Positions 46,901 to 59,141 of a stretch of 64,000 nucleotides of DNA are shown here, one piece after another. Position 1 is the first letter of the stretch; each line of letters begins with the position of its first letter. A program made the translations under genes and the position numbers. A model generated the notes under the pieces. The model had not been told where the DNA came from. It was given only the letters and a program-made list of their open reading frames with translations, and did no database searches. The stretch comes from Brachionus manjavacas (Eukaryota; Rotifera; Eurotatoria; Ploima; Brachionidae): NCBI GenBank assembly GCA_019054805.1, contig JAHQIY010000002.1:4402001-4466000 (forward strand). The letters run 5' to 3'.

Positions 46901-49900
46901 TGTTTGCTTTTGTTTTACTCTGTGTTGTTTTGGTAACCAAGCTCTTATTTGCGTGTCAATAACCTGATTGTTAAATCATTAGGTTGGCTTTTGATTTAAA
47001 ATTATTTCGACTCATATCTAAAATTCACCGAATTAAACTAGATCTAAAACGCGAACTGCATTTACTTTTTGTCGAGAAAAAATTCAAGTAGTTTCCTTTT
47101 TATCTGATTAAAAGAAATTCAAATGGCAAGAAAGATCCCCCCAGGGAAAAAATATCGTAATTTTCAGTTTTAAAAATAATTGATCAATATTTAATTTTTT
47201 TAAAATAAAATTTAATAGTAATTTTAGATTTAATATCATCAAAAGAAATGAGATTTGTTTGGTTAATAAAAGCAATCAGCATTCGTTGTAATCAAAAAGC
47301 TTTTCAAAATCTGAAAATCAATTTCCATTTCAAATTAATATCAAATCTTTTTTTTGTTCGATTTAAAAAATTTTGAAATTAGAAAATTGTTCTTTTGTTT
47401 TTTAAGGAAAAAAAATTCTAGCGGGAAAATTTTATTGCTCAAAGTCAGCTTTTAAAAAATTGATATCATATCCGGTTTAGTTAAAAATTGAACCTAAGCA
47501 AACAAAAACTTTTTAATAAACAATCTTTCATTAAGAAACTCATTTAGCTCTGAAACTAATTCATTAAAAAAACACTAGGATACAAATGAGAGCAACAAAA
47601 AAAGGCGAATATCGGCTACTTTAGTCCGAAAAAGTCAAACAAAAGTTCATAAATCTCTTTACCAGAAATTAATTTTAGAAAATTAACAAGCATTCGTTAA
47701 AAAATTGATATTTCATAGCAAATACTTTTATTATTGGTACTAGCAAATATTTTCCAAATAAATAAATAAATAAATCTTATTTACTTTAAGGATTAAAGTT
47801 GAAGCTTATGCAAATGGGCGATGCATTTTACTTTTGTGTTTTGATTCCCGTTCAGACGAGTAATTTACAGCTCCCAAATTTGACTTGGCTTTCCAATTTC
47901 CTTCAATACTTGCATGATTTTGTCGGAAAAAGCTTTTAAATTCTATTAGAAAATTAAAATCTATTACTAATATTGCTTGTTATTCATCTAGTGAGCTATG
48001 TGAGCAAAATTATCATTCAAGTATTAGCATATTTATGAGCTATGTAAATGCTTCTATGCTAGCATAATATCTTAGGTAGACATTATTAAATCTATTACTA
48101 ATAAACACTTGAGAATAAATTAAATTTTTAAAGATTTCAAAAATTCTAAGCTTGGTTTACGTTGAAACCAGAAATCTATTTAAAAGATAAATTATGCACT
48201 GGGCTACTTGGTATTATCTAGCGTTATTTAAACGCCAAATATTCAGACGAAAAATTAAGTAAAAAAAAGTTAATTGATTGTATGGAAAAATGTGGTTCTA
48301 GTTCATTGAAAGTCTGAGAGCGAAAATTCTCAACAATTACAGAAAAATTTTTCTCAAGATTTTTTTTTTGCCAAACAAATAAATTAATTAAATTTTCCAA
48401 ATCGTTTTGATTATGATTGTAGTGCATCGACTTATCATTGTTTTAATTAATAATCAAGCTCAAGATTTCTTAGTTTTTTTTTTCTAAAATAATTAAAATA
48501 AATCTTGGTAACATTTTTATTTAATTTTTTTATTTTCTTTGTTTTCTTTCGCCTATGAGGCAACTAATAACAAGTAAAAAAAGATAACACTGATAATTAT
48601 TATTATTTTCAAATAGTAAATAAGAACCGAGTTCGTAAATTTTTTTGTCGGGAATAATTAAAAACATGATTGAACTAAAACTTGAGTATGTAATCAAATA
48701 TTTCCTGTGTAAATTTTTTAAGTGTGCCAGGGTTAATCTAAGACATTTTTCTAAATTTCCTTATTTGATGAAGCTATGTTTTTTTTTGACACGTCTTCGG
48801 TCTATCGAAATTAAGAGCCATATTAATAGAAAAAAAAAGATTTGAATAAGTGCGTCACATGGACGATAAAAAGACATCTATAACCTGGTATCAGGTGAAC
48901 ATAAATCATCTTTTTACATTATTGTTTTTCATGTCAATGTCGTAGATCGATAAATTTCGCTTAATTATTTTTTAAGATTTTTTCATTTATTTAAGAAAAT
49001 CAATTTTGTTAGGATTTTTATTTTATAGCTAAGTGACAATTAAGCCAAATTTCACCTTCTCTCTCTCTCAAATCAACTAGATTGAAATTTTATGCCAAGA
49101 AAAAATAATCAATTTAGCTGAGCCCCTCTCCATATTCAAGCATTTCCATTTGAAAAAAATCAGGATTTTTGAGATCTTTTTTTGAAGTTAGATAAGTTTA
49201 TTCTAGTTTTGATTTATGATGCTGATGGACCCAAAAGCTATCCATATTCAGGTCTAGACTTGCAATAATATTGTAAGCCTTGTCTGGTAGAACAGAAATT
49301 TTCAATCTATAATAACGCTTGGAGCATTTTTCTAGCGGTCTAGATTTTCAGGATAATCATAGCTCAAAGTTATAAATTTGTTCTATCTTTGCACTTAAAT
49401 TTTTTTTTTAAAATTAAGTCTATATTGGCCTGATGTTTAGTACTGTGACACTCGTTTTGTTAATCAAGAATGATTTATTTTAAATTATGCTAAATTATAT
49501 ACTTTGGACCACAAGGGAAATGCTGATAGTAAAAAGAATTTAAATTATTTTTTTGTCTATTATAATTCTAAAATGTCTAAATCTAAAATAATTATGAAAA
49601 ATTAATTTCGTATGAAATAATTTCAAATTCAGTTTCTTTATTTTCTTTCAAAAAAAAGAATAATAAATGGATCAATTTAGTCTATTGTTTTCCATCACAG
49701 AAAGAAAAAAGATAAGAATTTAAAATTCAATATATCTATTTCTAAACCTATTTTAGCGGTTGTTGATTTTAACAATTTTTATTTAATTGCTTTCCAAATT
49801 GTTACAAATTTAAAACATTTTGGAGCAATTTTGAACAAAATTTTATGCCAATAGAATCAACCAAGTTACCTGAGTAGAAAGCCGATTTCAAACAAAGTGC

Positions 49901-51829
49901 AGTTGGTCATTTCATCACTGAAACTGGTATGGTAAAGACGCCTTTGGCCTCTGGTTTTATATTTTTTCGCCAGGGATCAAAGGTTTTTTTTGAAGAAATT
50001 ATTTTTAAGCACCGAATTTAATTAAAAATCTAAAAATAATTCAAGTTATTTTTAAGATTTTTATTTTTATGTTGATTGTGATCTCAAATCTCATTCAACA
50101 GGTATTCGAGTTTGTTTTTTCGTATTTGCCAATTCTAATGCCACATGGCACTTGATTATTTAGTCAATAGTTACATTCTTTTACCATTTAAAAGCATTTC
50201 CTAAATCAAAAGTTTACTTTTTCGTAAAAAAGCCGTTTAAAAGTATTTATTTTACTAATTATAAAAACAAATGGTCAAAATTCAAAAGATATATTGAGCA
50301 AAATTGGGGGCTCTATAGAACCGGTTCTGAACTTTTTAGGTTTATCTTTTTAATGAGTTTTTAATATTTGATGGGCTTTATTTATATTTGACAATGAATA
50401 TCCTAATACAAATTAGATTATCCATTTAGCCAAAATATTAATCTCAAAATATGACGTAGTAAAATTTAGCATACCGCATTTGGCTTAAACCTACACGAAT
50501 ATAAAAAAATAAAAAAAAAGTTTAATTTATGTTATTAAATTTCAACAAGTAAAAAAACACAAATAAGAAACTAGACTCGTTTCGAATCAACAATATTTTG
50601 GCAATAGAGAGATTTCAATCGAAAAAATATGAACTAGATTCGGAAAGCTAACAAAATTTCAACAATTTGTTGAAATATATTTTTCGATATAAGAAAAAAT
50701 TATGTTCATCATTCGAATATAAATTATTATTATACCTTTGAAACGATTGGAAAAATTAAAAAGAACATACTAGACACATTATGATCATAAGACTGGTTGA
50801 TTAAGGTCTTGTCCATGAGAAGAAAAATGTGATCACTAGGGCCCAGCGAATCGTTTGATGGTAAGTCGCGCTCCACTACTTAGCCAAATAGTTAAGAGAA
50901 ACTAACTCAATTAATTATTATAATTTTTTGATTTTTATTAATATCAATATGAGCAATCGAAAAAGCTAGACTTTTTATTTATTAAAATAGAATTTAGCAA
51001 CTGGGATCTTAAGTAATGAGCAGTGTCGCTATTTTGGAAATGGTGAAGCTAGCAGCAATTTTAGGAATTTTAATTAACGAAATATTTTTAAATTTTACAC
51101 TAATTAAACAGTTGTTTTCTTTTTGATCAAAAAAATTTATTTTGGAGAGAATTAATATCAGTTTTAGTCTCAAAAATTTTTCATTGCTTCTCCATCCCGA
51201 AATTTGGTGACAATTTCTAATGCGGATCACGTGTACTATCTTTAAAGCGAGTTAATCTGGGTCTTAGCAAAAATAGAGTGTAAAAAATAGAGAAAATTTT
51301 CTCAGATTCACAAGTAAGAGTAGAGTGCTTTTTCTAATCAGATTTAAAATAAAAGAAATCAAACTAGTTTATTTTTTCATTATTTATTAATAATTAGCTA
51401 AAATCCAACAATTTTGTCTGTATGATTTTTTGTCAATTTCCTTTTTTATTGAGTAATTAATTCAGATGATGAGCTTAGTTTTGTAATTTGTGTAGGCAAC
51501 AAAATCGATGTTAAGTACTAAAAGAGGGTCTAGAACCCACTACTGAAAAATAAAAATTTAAACCAAATTTAAGTAAGTAATGTAAAATAATGTAAATTTA
51601 GTGAAAGTTGCTTTTTTTTGGTCGATGATCAAGTACTCGCAGCTTACAAATCTTGAGCTATTTACTAAAAATAGTTTATGATAATAGAGTTATTAATTAT
51701 TTTTTAATATTTTTAATTTTTTTTCTATTTGCAAAGATTGAATTTTTTCAAAAAACTAATCAAAGAAAAAGTTAAGAAATTTTTTTTTAAATTTCTAGTC
51801 GATTTGTCTAGAAAAATTAGTTTTTTTAA
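43953..51829. other. 7.9 kb with no recognised gene
   Basis: Uniformly AT-rich. Only short open frames (under 75 codons) with no recognisable motif. I found no tRNA, no histone-like or LINE signature and no clear element ends. An AAATAAATAAATAAAT run near 47760 could be a LINE tail. The region may hold 5' exons or regulatory DNA of the ankyrin gene. Confidence 0.5.
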
Positions 51830-52190
51830 AAAAAAATTAATTTTCATCATCACAAGAAAAAGATCATATAGAGATCGAAAAAATATATTTTTTAAATTCC
51901 ATTATTAGAAAAAAAAGATCATTTAGAGGCAAAAAATTTTTTTTTTTAATTCTGAGCCTATTTGGCGAGAAAAGTTAGTTGATTTATAAAAAAAAAATGA
52001 ATTTAATCATCACCAGAAAAAGATCATAAAGAGGTCGAAAAAATTTTTTTTTGTTTATTTTCATAATCACCAGGAAATGATCGCGGAACCGTCCAAATTT
52101 TATTTTTATTTTCAAGCTTATTAGATGAGAAATATAATTTAATTTTGTTAAAGAAAAAAATTAATTTTCATCCCACCTGCAAAGGTGCTC
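51830..52190. repeat. Degenerate tandem repeats upstream of the ankyrin gene
   Basis: Three to four diverged units containing ATCATCACCAGAAAAAGATC, then AAAGAGGTCGAAAAAA and a T-run. They recur near 51845, 51905, 51990 and 52065, with an outer unit that also includes a CTATTTGGCGAGAAAA / GTCTAGAAAAATTAG element. Confidence 0.65.
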
Positions 52191-52561
52191 AACGATAATT
52201 TATTTAAAATTTTAGAAATAATAAAGAAAGAAGATCAAGCGAGCTTTTGCAGCTAACATGAAACTCTAATTTTTACATTCGAGCTGAACCAAACTAACGC
52301 AACATTTGAAATAGCAAAAAAACACACATAAGCAAATCGACTAGCAAAAAAAAATCGATATTAAATCAAAAATTATAAATAGAAAAGCCAGAAAAATTTT
52401 TAAAAAATTTTTTAAAATTAAGAACTAAATTAAAAAAAAAATGGATTTTATTTTTTGTTGAAAAAAAATTAAACCGAGAGACCAGCACAAAAATAAAAAA
52501 ACAAACAAAATCGAAACAAAATTCACAAACTAGAAACAAAAGGCAGAATCAGGAGTAAAAA

Positions 52562-55500
52562 ATGGGTTGTGCCAGCAGCAAGAATGCAGAGGACAAAGAC
52601 GAAATGCGCAAGTACTCGAAGCAATCGCCGCAGTCGTCACTGCAGGCGCAGAACGCGTCCATCAATCTAAATGGCAAGTCGAACAAGTCCAAAGGTGCCA
52701 CATCGAACGCCAACAACATATCGGGCAGCGTGAGCCAAACCGGGGCCGCAGCAGCCGAGCAGCCGATAGCCCCGCGCCAAAACTCGCTGGGCGGCAGCAA
52801 CGCGAACGCGTACGCGAGCCCCACTCAGCAGCAAGCAAACAGCGCTCAATCGCAGTCGCAGATCGAGCAAAAGAACCTGCTGCTGTTGACCGAATTTTTC
52901 AAGTCGGTGGGCAACGGCGAGCTCGACAGCCTCAAGCAGATCCTGGTGTCGCTAGACGAGCTAGGCCGGCAAGGGGGGCCGGTGCGCATGGGCAAAACAG
53001 AGCTGCTGAACGCGGGCATGGCGGACGCGGACGGCCTGACCGCGCTGAGCATCGCCGCCGGACGCAAGCACAAGCAGCTCACCGAGTACTTGGCCGACCT
53101 GGCCGAGGTGGACGTGAACAAGGCGTCGGAGAGCGGCATCACGCCGCTGCTAATGGTGGCCGAGGTGGGCTGGACGGACGTGATGAAAAAGCTGCTGAAG
53201 CGGGGCGCGCACGTCGACGCGGCGCCCAAGGGCCGCACGGCCGAGGAGGCCAAGATCGCCGGCTCCACGCCGCTCATCGGCGCCACCAAATACAACAACC
53301 CCGAGGCGGTCAAGCTGCTGCTGGAGCACGGCGCCAACGCCAACCACCAGAACCAGAGCGGCATATCGGCGCTGATGCTGGCCAGCGAGCAGGGCTTTGT
53401 GGAGTGCGTGAGGAACTTGTGCGAGGGCCGGGCGGACGTGGAGCTGGCGCCGTCGGGCAAAACGGCGCTCAGCATGAACCTGAGCGGACAAACGCCGCTG
53501 TTCTGCGCGGCCAAAGAGGGCCACTTGGACATAGTGAAGTATTTGCTGGACCGCGGCGCCAATCCCAACGCCACCAACCACTACGGCGTGTCTGTGCTGT
53601 GGATACCGTGTCAGCGCGGCCTCGACAAAATAGTGGCGCTGCTGCTGGACAGGGGCGCCGACCCGGAGATAGCGCCGTGCGGGCCCGAGGCCGAGGAGCG
53701 CAGCATATCGGGCTGGACGCCGCTCTACGCCGCCATCAAATCGCGCCAGTACCCGGTCGTCAAGCTGCTGCTCACACACGGCGCCAATCCCAACGCGGTC
53801 ACCAGCCTCGGCTCGACGCCCTTCTTGCTCGCGAGCGAAATCGGCGACCTGGACGTGATCAAGTGTTTTGTGGAGCACGGCGCCGACCTGGACTATTCGC
53901 CGTCGGGCAAAGAGGCCGACGAGCTCAACATCACTGGTCAGACGGCGCTCTTCATGGCCACTCTCAAGGAGCAAAACGACGTCGTCCAGTACTTGATCGA
54001 GAAGGGAAGCAAAGTGAACGTGAAGAATAGGTATGGCGTGAGTCCGCTGCTGTTGTGCGCCGAGGGCGGCAACGAAACGCTGGTCAAGCTGCTGGTGTCG
54101 AGCGGCGCCGACGTGAACATGAGTCCGAGTGGCGATCTGGCCGTCGAGCACATACTCGCCGGCCAAACGCCGCTGTACGGCGCCGCCAAAAAGGGCCACT
54201 ATCACATTTGTAAATATTTGATTGACAACGGGGCCATGGTCAATGCGGAGACAATGACTGGCGCCACGCCGCTCTACACCGCTGTCGAGGAGGCCCACTT
54301 GGAAATTTGTCAGCTGCTGATCGAGAGCAAGGCCGATGTGAACATGTACCCGCATGGCGAGTGGGCCCGCGAGCTCAACATCAACAGGCAGTCGCCGCTG
54401 CTGCTCGCCTGCATCAAGAACAACACTCAGATCGCCGAGCTGTTGATAGAGAGCGGCTCTGATGTCAATTTGGTGAATGAGCGCGGCTCGTCGCCTCTCC
54501 TGGTCGTGTGTCAGTACAACAATTTGAAGCTGCTCAAAAAATTGCTCGAGCACGGCGCTCTCATTGACCAAGAGGCGCTCAATTTGTACGATGCCAAAAT
54601 AAATGCGCTCATCATCGCCACCGAGTCCGGATCGTTTGCGTGTGTCAAGTGCTTGGTCGAGAACGGCCTGGACGTCAACTACAGAATTGACGGAAAAGGC
54701 GAAACTGCCGGACGCACGCCTCTATTTTGTGCCAGTGTCAAAAATCATCCCGATATTGTCGAGTATTTGATTCAACACGGAGCTGATGTGAACGCGTCCG
54801 AAGACGTAAGTTGACTATTTATCAAAATAATTTCTATTTATTTTCTGGCATCGTCAATCTAGCTTACAGGAAACAAATAAAAAATGGCATGTAATTTTAT
54901 AACAAATGTCAAATGTATTTATTAAAAAACAAAAAAAAAGTTAAGAGCAATTTTATTTTAATTAATCTAGACCATATAAAATGTAACAAAAATAATAGAA
55001 TTAGTATATTCTTATTTTTTCTGGTACAAAAAAAATTATTCTATTACAAAATTATTTTTATTTAGTTTTTTTTTTGGAACCGACCAGTCGGACCAAATAA
55101 TTAAATGATGTTTTAAAAAATAGTGTTTTAATTTTCAAATACATTTTTAAAAGATATTTTTTGCAAGAATATACCGAAATTCTTTACTGATTTCGATAAT
55201 TTTTTTTATCAAAGCATAAGAAAAAATGTATTTATAAATAATAATAAATAAATAGCTATAATGTGATTGAATGAGTGTTAAAATCTATTGTAAAAGCTTT
55301 CTAAATTTAATCTGTCAAGTGATTTTTAAATTCGTTTATCTCATTTGAAAGGACTTCTTCTTTTGGTAGACTGTTCTAAACGCTTGATACTCTGTTAATA
55401 AATAATTTTTTTTTACCGAGCTAGGGCCCCTTCAGAATATATAAAAAAAAAATAAAAATCAAAAAAAATAAATTCAAAGTTAATAAAATGAGATAAAAAA

Positions 55501-58500
55501 ATAAAAATAAACTAAACAAGTTAAAAAAAATGAAAGTTAAGAAGAAATAGATTGTTACATATGATACATGTTTACATAGTTCAGGTTTCAGGAAAAAAGG
55601 AGGAAATAGTAAGGTAGCAATTACACAATTAGTAAAGAAAGTATGACGTTAATGACAGTTTATAACTAGTTATCTTTCTATCTGGAATTCGTGTGACCTT
55701 AATAGATTAAATTAAATTAAAAAAAATAATTTAGGAAAAGTTTTTCCAGGGCAGTTCCGAATGACAGAGCCTTCTTTTCAGTTCACATGGTTGCAATATG
55801 ATTAAAATATGTATTTAAATAAATTGTGCAATTGGAGTAGAAAAATTAATATTTAAATTGTAAAAACATTGATAAATTCAATGACTTTGATAGATGTGTC
55901 GATTGAAACGACTGTTCATTTTTTAACACAATTTTATTAAACCAGCTAATTTCATCAAAACCCTTAACTTTTTTAAACACTTATTAAATCACCTCTTAGT
56001 CTTCTGATTTCAAGTGTTGTCAAATTTAATTCTTGCAGTCTTGCAGTCTCTTTTCATAGGATATTCTCCTGAATTCCGGCACTAATCTTGATACCCGCCT
56101 TTGAACAGCTTCGATGGCGTTTATGTCTTTCTTCAAGTTAGGTTTCCAAATTGTAACTCCATACTCAAGATGAGGTCTGTAGAGTCGCTTTGTAGAGTCT
56201 TGATATTGAATCCTTATTGTGAAATTTAAATTTTCTTTTGATCATTCGAAGAACATTATTTGCTTTTTTGATTGACGAGTTTATGTGAGTAGTTCACTTT
56301 AAATCTTCTGATATTGTTAAATTGTTATTTGACGCATAAACAAAAAAAATTAAGCCGCAGATTAAATTGATCCGTAGCTCTAAATTGTGCTTGAAAGAAC
56401 ACTAAAAGTTGCACCAGAAAAGTTAGGTTTTGCCTAAAAAAAGTGAACCGTAAATTTTTCTTTTCTTTTTTATTTGAAAGATCTGTGCAACAAAAAATAA
56501 TAGTCCTACGACTTAGATCTCAATTTCGCGTGATAGGGCATAAAATTTTGTTTTAGTTAACACTTGAACGGAATTTATTTTATTATTCCTTCATGATTTG
56601 AAGGGGAGGTCCATATTTTAGTAAAAATACTTGAGCTCCGACAGAAAAGTTTTGATGAAAGGTCTTTTCTTTTTTTCCCTCGTCTAGGCCGAGTAACAAA
56701 TTACTTTGGACAAAGATTTTTTATGCCTAAAAAAAATATGCGATAAAGAAAAAGAATAAAAATAATCTAATGTTTTTTATTCATTATGCGATGGTTTAAT
56801 TTTTTATGCTATAACATTTTATAACATTATTAATAATAATTGAGAATTTATATTATTTTGAAAATTATATTCAATAAAAATTGACACATACTTCAGTTTT
56901 TTTGTTTTCCTTTAAATTATTTTTGTTATTGCAATATATATTAAATTTCAGTAAATTTACTCTAATTTTATTTGATTAGCGAAAATTTTCTTAAAATCAA
57001 TTAAAAAAATCATTAATTTCGACAAATAGATCAAAAAAACCATCATTTCTTCTGCAAAATTTTTCATTTTACATATCATTTAAAATTTAGGTTTTTTTTA
57101 AAATAATTTCAAAAGAAACTGGTTAAAATTTTTGTGTTTGAATTAAAAAATGTATTCAATGTTGAAATAACATTGAAAAAGTGCAATGTTTCAAATATTT
57201 TTTTCAGTTTCAAAAAAAAAAATAATTTTAAGTTAATATTGCAAGCATGAAAAACTTGGTATTTTTTTATGAATTTTGACTTTAGGTTTGTGATATAATG
57301 ATCCTTAAGATAATATTTGTAGTTTAAAAACTATCTTCGCTCTGTTTTCCATTTTTTATCAATTGAGTATTTGTTAAAAAGCGCCAAACGAAAGTAAATT
57401 ACCACTTATGTCAAAATTTTATGAGAATAAAACAAAGTTTTTCGTGTCTAGTCCGTTAGGTAAACTATGGTTCACCCGTTACTGAAACGATTCTTGTTCT
57501 CAGGTTTTATGAACTACTAGTTCACCTAATTTTAAAAAAGCTAATGTAATGATAAAAAATAAGATAGAAAAGATAATTAGATATAGATAGGATATAGAAA
57601 ATTTAAAGTTGGGCGGAGTGGGAAAATTTTGCGAAATAGATGAATCTATGTTCTCCAAAGTCAAACTCTTAAAGGGTGAACAATTTTTTTTAATTTTCTC
57701 TAATTTTAAAATATTAATGCTGAAAGGCAAAGATTTAAGAAGAGAGCGCATTTAGGTATTTGGGATTATGGAAAGAGTAATTCCAAGTCAACTAGATCAT
57801 AGCAAAATTTCTAAAGCTCCTCCAAAAAAAAACCTAAAAAACTATTAACTAATTTTTATATCAGTTTCGAGAATAAGGCATTCTATTAAATATTGAGCTT
57901 TATTCAATTTGTACGCATAATCTAAAAATCTTTCGTCTAATTCTATTTTGAACAAAAAAATTGAGTGAACCAATAGTTCACAAAACCTGAGAACAAAATA
58001 TTTGGGATAATAAGTCAACTATGGTTCACCTAACCGACAGCTTTTTAATGGTTGAATATAAAATTTAATCAAAATGAATTATTTATCAATTTTTTTTTCT
58101 TTTTAATGCTCATTTTTATTCTTTTAATTTATTTAATTTTATATTATTTAACTATGTTTTTAGTTTTTTTCATATGTTTCTAGTCTGAATGAGCATTTGC
58201 TCGGGAAAAGATAAATAAATGAATTATTTGAAAATTAAAAAAGAATTTTCAATATTTTTTTCAGATTTTAAAATAAAAATTAAACTCATTCTATTTCACT
58301 AAAAAATTTAATTTCAAATATGAAAATGCTTGCAATATTAACTTAAAATTATTTTTTTTTTTTGAAACTGAAAAAATAATTTGAAACATCGCATTTAATG
58401 TTATTTCAATATTAGATACATTTTGTAATTCAAACACAAAAAATTAAACCAACTTATTTTTAATATAACCTCTCACGTAAAAAAAATTATTGATTTAAAA

Positions 58501-59141
58501 AAAGAAACAAAAGTTCCATCAATTAGTTAAGCATTTACATAATCAGCTTTGAACTGCATTATGAAGTCAAAATTATTTTTAGCTTGATCCTTCAATTTTG
58601 CTACATTAGTTTCAATTTAAAAATCATTATTTTTATTAAAGAAATTTATTCAAAAAAAATAAAGGATTTAATTATTGGCAAAATGTTAAAAATTTTACAT
58701 TTTTAGATTTTCATATTTTTAGATTTGTTGTGCAATAATTTAGAAAATTAAAAAAAAACTCTCCGAAATTATTTACTAATCGAATAAAAGTTAAAATTTT
58801 AAGAAATAGCACAACCAATCTAAAAATATGAAGATGTAAAAATGTAAATATTTTTTTCATTTTGCCTAATTATTTTGTTTAAAGGCTAATTTAATTTTCC
58901 ATTCTTTTATTTGAATTTAAAAGTTTTTTATTTATTTTAGAGCGGACTGTCTTGTTTGCACATAGCGGCCACCTTAGGCCATGACCGAGTAGTCGAAATT
59001 TTATGCAAAAATAAAGCCGATATCAATCAATCGATCATAATCGACGATCAACCTGTAACTGCCTACGATTTGGCACTTACACAAGAGAAAACAAACGTTT
59101 GTAATATATTAGTAAAATACGGATATCAGATCACGAATTAA
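52562..59141 (+). CDS. Membrane-anchored ankyrin-repeat protein
   Basis: Exons 52562-54805 and 58941-59141 join in phase 0 (donor GTAAGT, acceptor TTTATTTTAG) to 814 residues. The N-terminus MGCASSK is a classic myristoylation/palmitoylation signal, so the protein probably sits on the inner face of a membrane. A low-complexity Ser/Asn/Gln/Ala linker runs to about residue 100. After it, ankyrin repeats fill the protein. They form pairs with a 75-residue period: the Gly of the GxTPL motif falls at residues 234, 309, 384, 459, 534 and its equivalent at 609. Every second repeat carries a longer loop (xPSGKxAxExxxxG). No enzyme domain. Exon 1 is far richer in G+C than anything else here. Likely a scaffold; family not identified. 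Confidence 0.9.
55405..56340 (-). mobile_element. CR1-like LINE, 3' half
   Basis: The minus strand reads HINSSIKKANNVLRMIKRKF, SRLYKA, a broken RPHLEYGV-type block, INAIEAVQRR and TLEIRRLRGDLISV, all typical of the CR1/L2 reverse transcriptase thumb. The 3' UTR (about 55640-55405) matches 33470-33745 and ends in the hairpin GGGGCCCTAGCTCGG plus an A/T tail. Several stops and frame shifts. It carries the 65-bp dispersed motif at 55725-55795. Confidence 0.85.
55725..55795 (+). repeat. Copy of the 65-70 bp dispersed motif
   Basis: AATAATTTAGG, then CAGGGCAGTTCCGAATGACA and GCCTTCTTTTCAG, matching 2775-2845 and (inverted) 12385-12450. Confidence 0.8.
57116..57260 (+). repeat. Partial copy of the 320-bp dispersed repeat
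   Basis: TTTGTGTTTGAATTAAAAAA through TTAATATTGCAAGCAT matches 10290-10420 in the same orientation and 58315-58455 inverted. It therefore forms the outer arms of a 1.35-kb palindrome around the element at 57450-58045. Confidence 0.8.
57450..58045. mobile_element. Foldback MITE-like element in the ankyrin intron
   Basis: About 600 bp with inverted ends of about 70 bp. Outer blocks CCGTTAGGTAAACTATGGTT and its counterpart near 58015-58040, inner blocks TTGTTCTCAGGTTTTATGAA (57492) and its counterpart near 57980. The ends contain small palindromes (AACTACTAGTT). No coding frame. Exact boundaries and target duplication are not settled. Confidence 0.65.
58135..58470 (+). repeat. 320-bp dispersed repeat, second full copy
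   Basis: Reverse complement matches 10262-10585. It includes the hairpin GAGCATTTGCTC and an AAATAAAT tail (about 58189-58212), then the conserved GAAAATGCTTGCAATATTAA stretch. Confidence 0.75.

Larger units (their letters stand above)
54806..58940 (+). other. 4.1-kb intron of the ankyrin gene
   Basis: AT-rich and filled with repeats: a CR1-like LINE 3' half on the opposite strand, foldback elements and a dispersed 320-bp repeat, listed separately. Other introns in the window are 45-200 bp. No exon was seen inside. Confidence 0.85.

Noticed and set aside
48224-48845. Two small frames in the gene-poor region
   Set aside because: Under 70 codons, AT-driven composition (Asn, Phe, Lys, Ile), no motif, no splice context.
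52567-54030. 487-codon plus-strand frame overlapping the ankyrin gene
   Set aside because: Shadow frame with Arg/Gly/Ala-rich low complexity, explained by the same base composition.
53150-54571. 473-codon open frame antisense to the ankyrin gene
   Set aside because: An effect of GC-rich, stop-poor coding DNA. The plus strand has a coherent ankyrin protein; the antisense reading has no family features.
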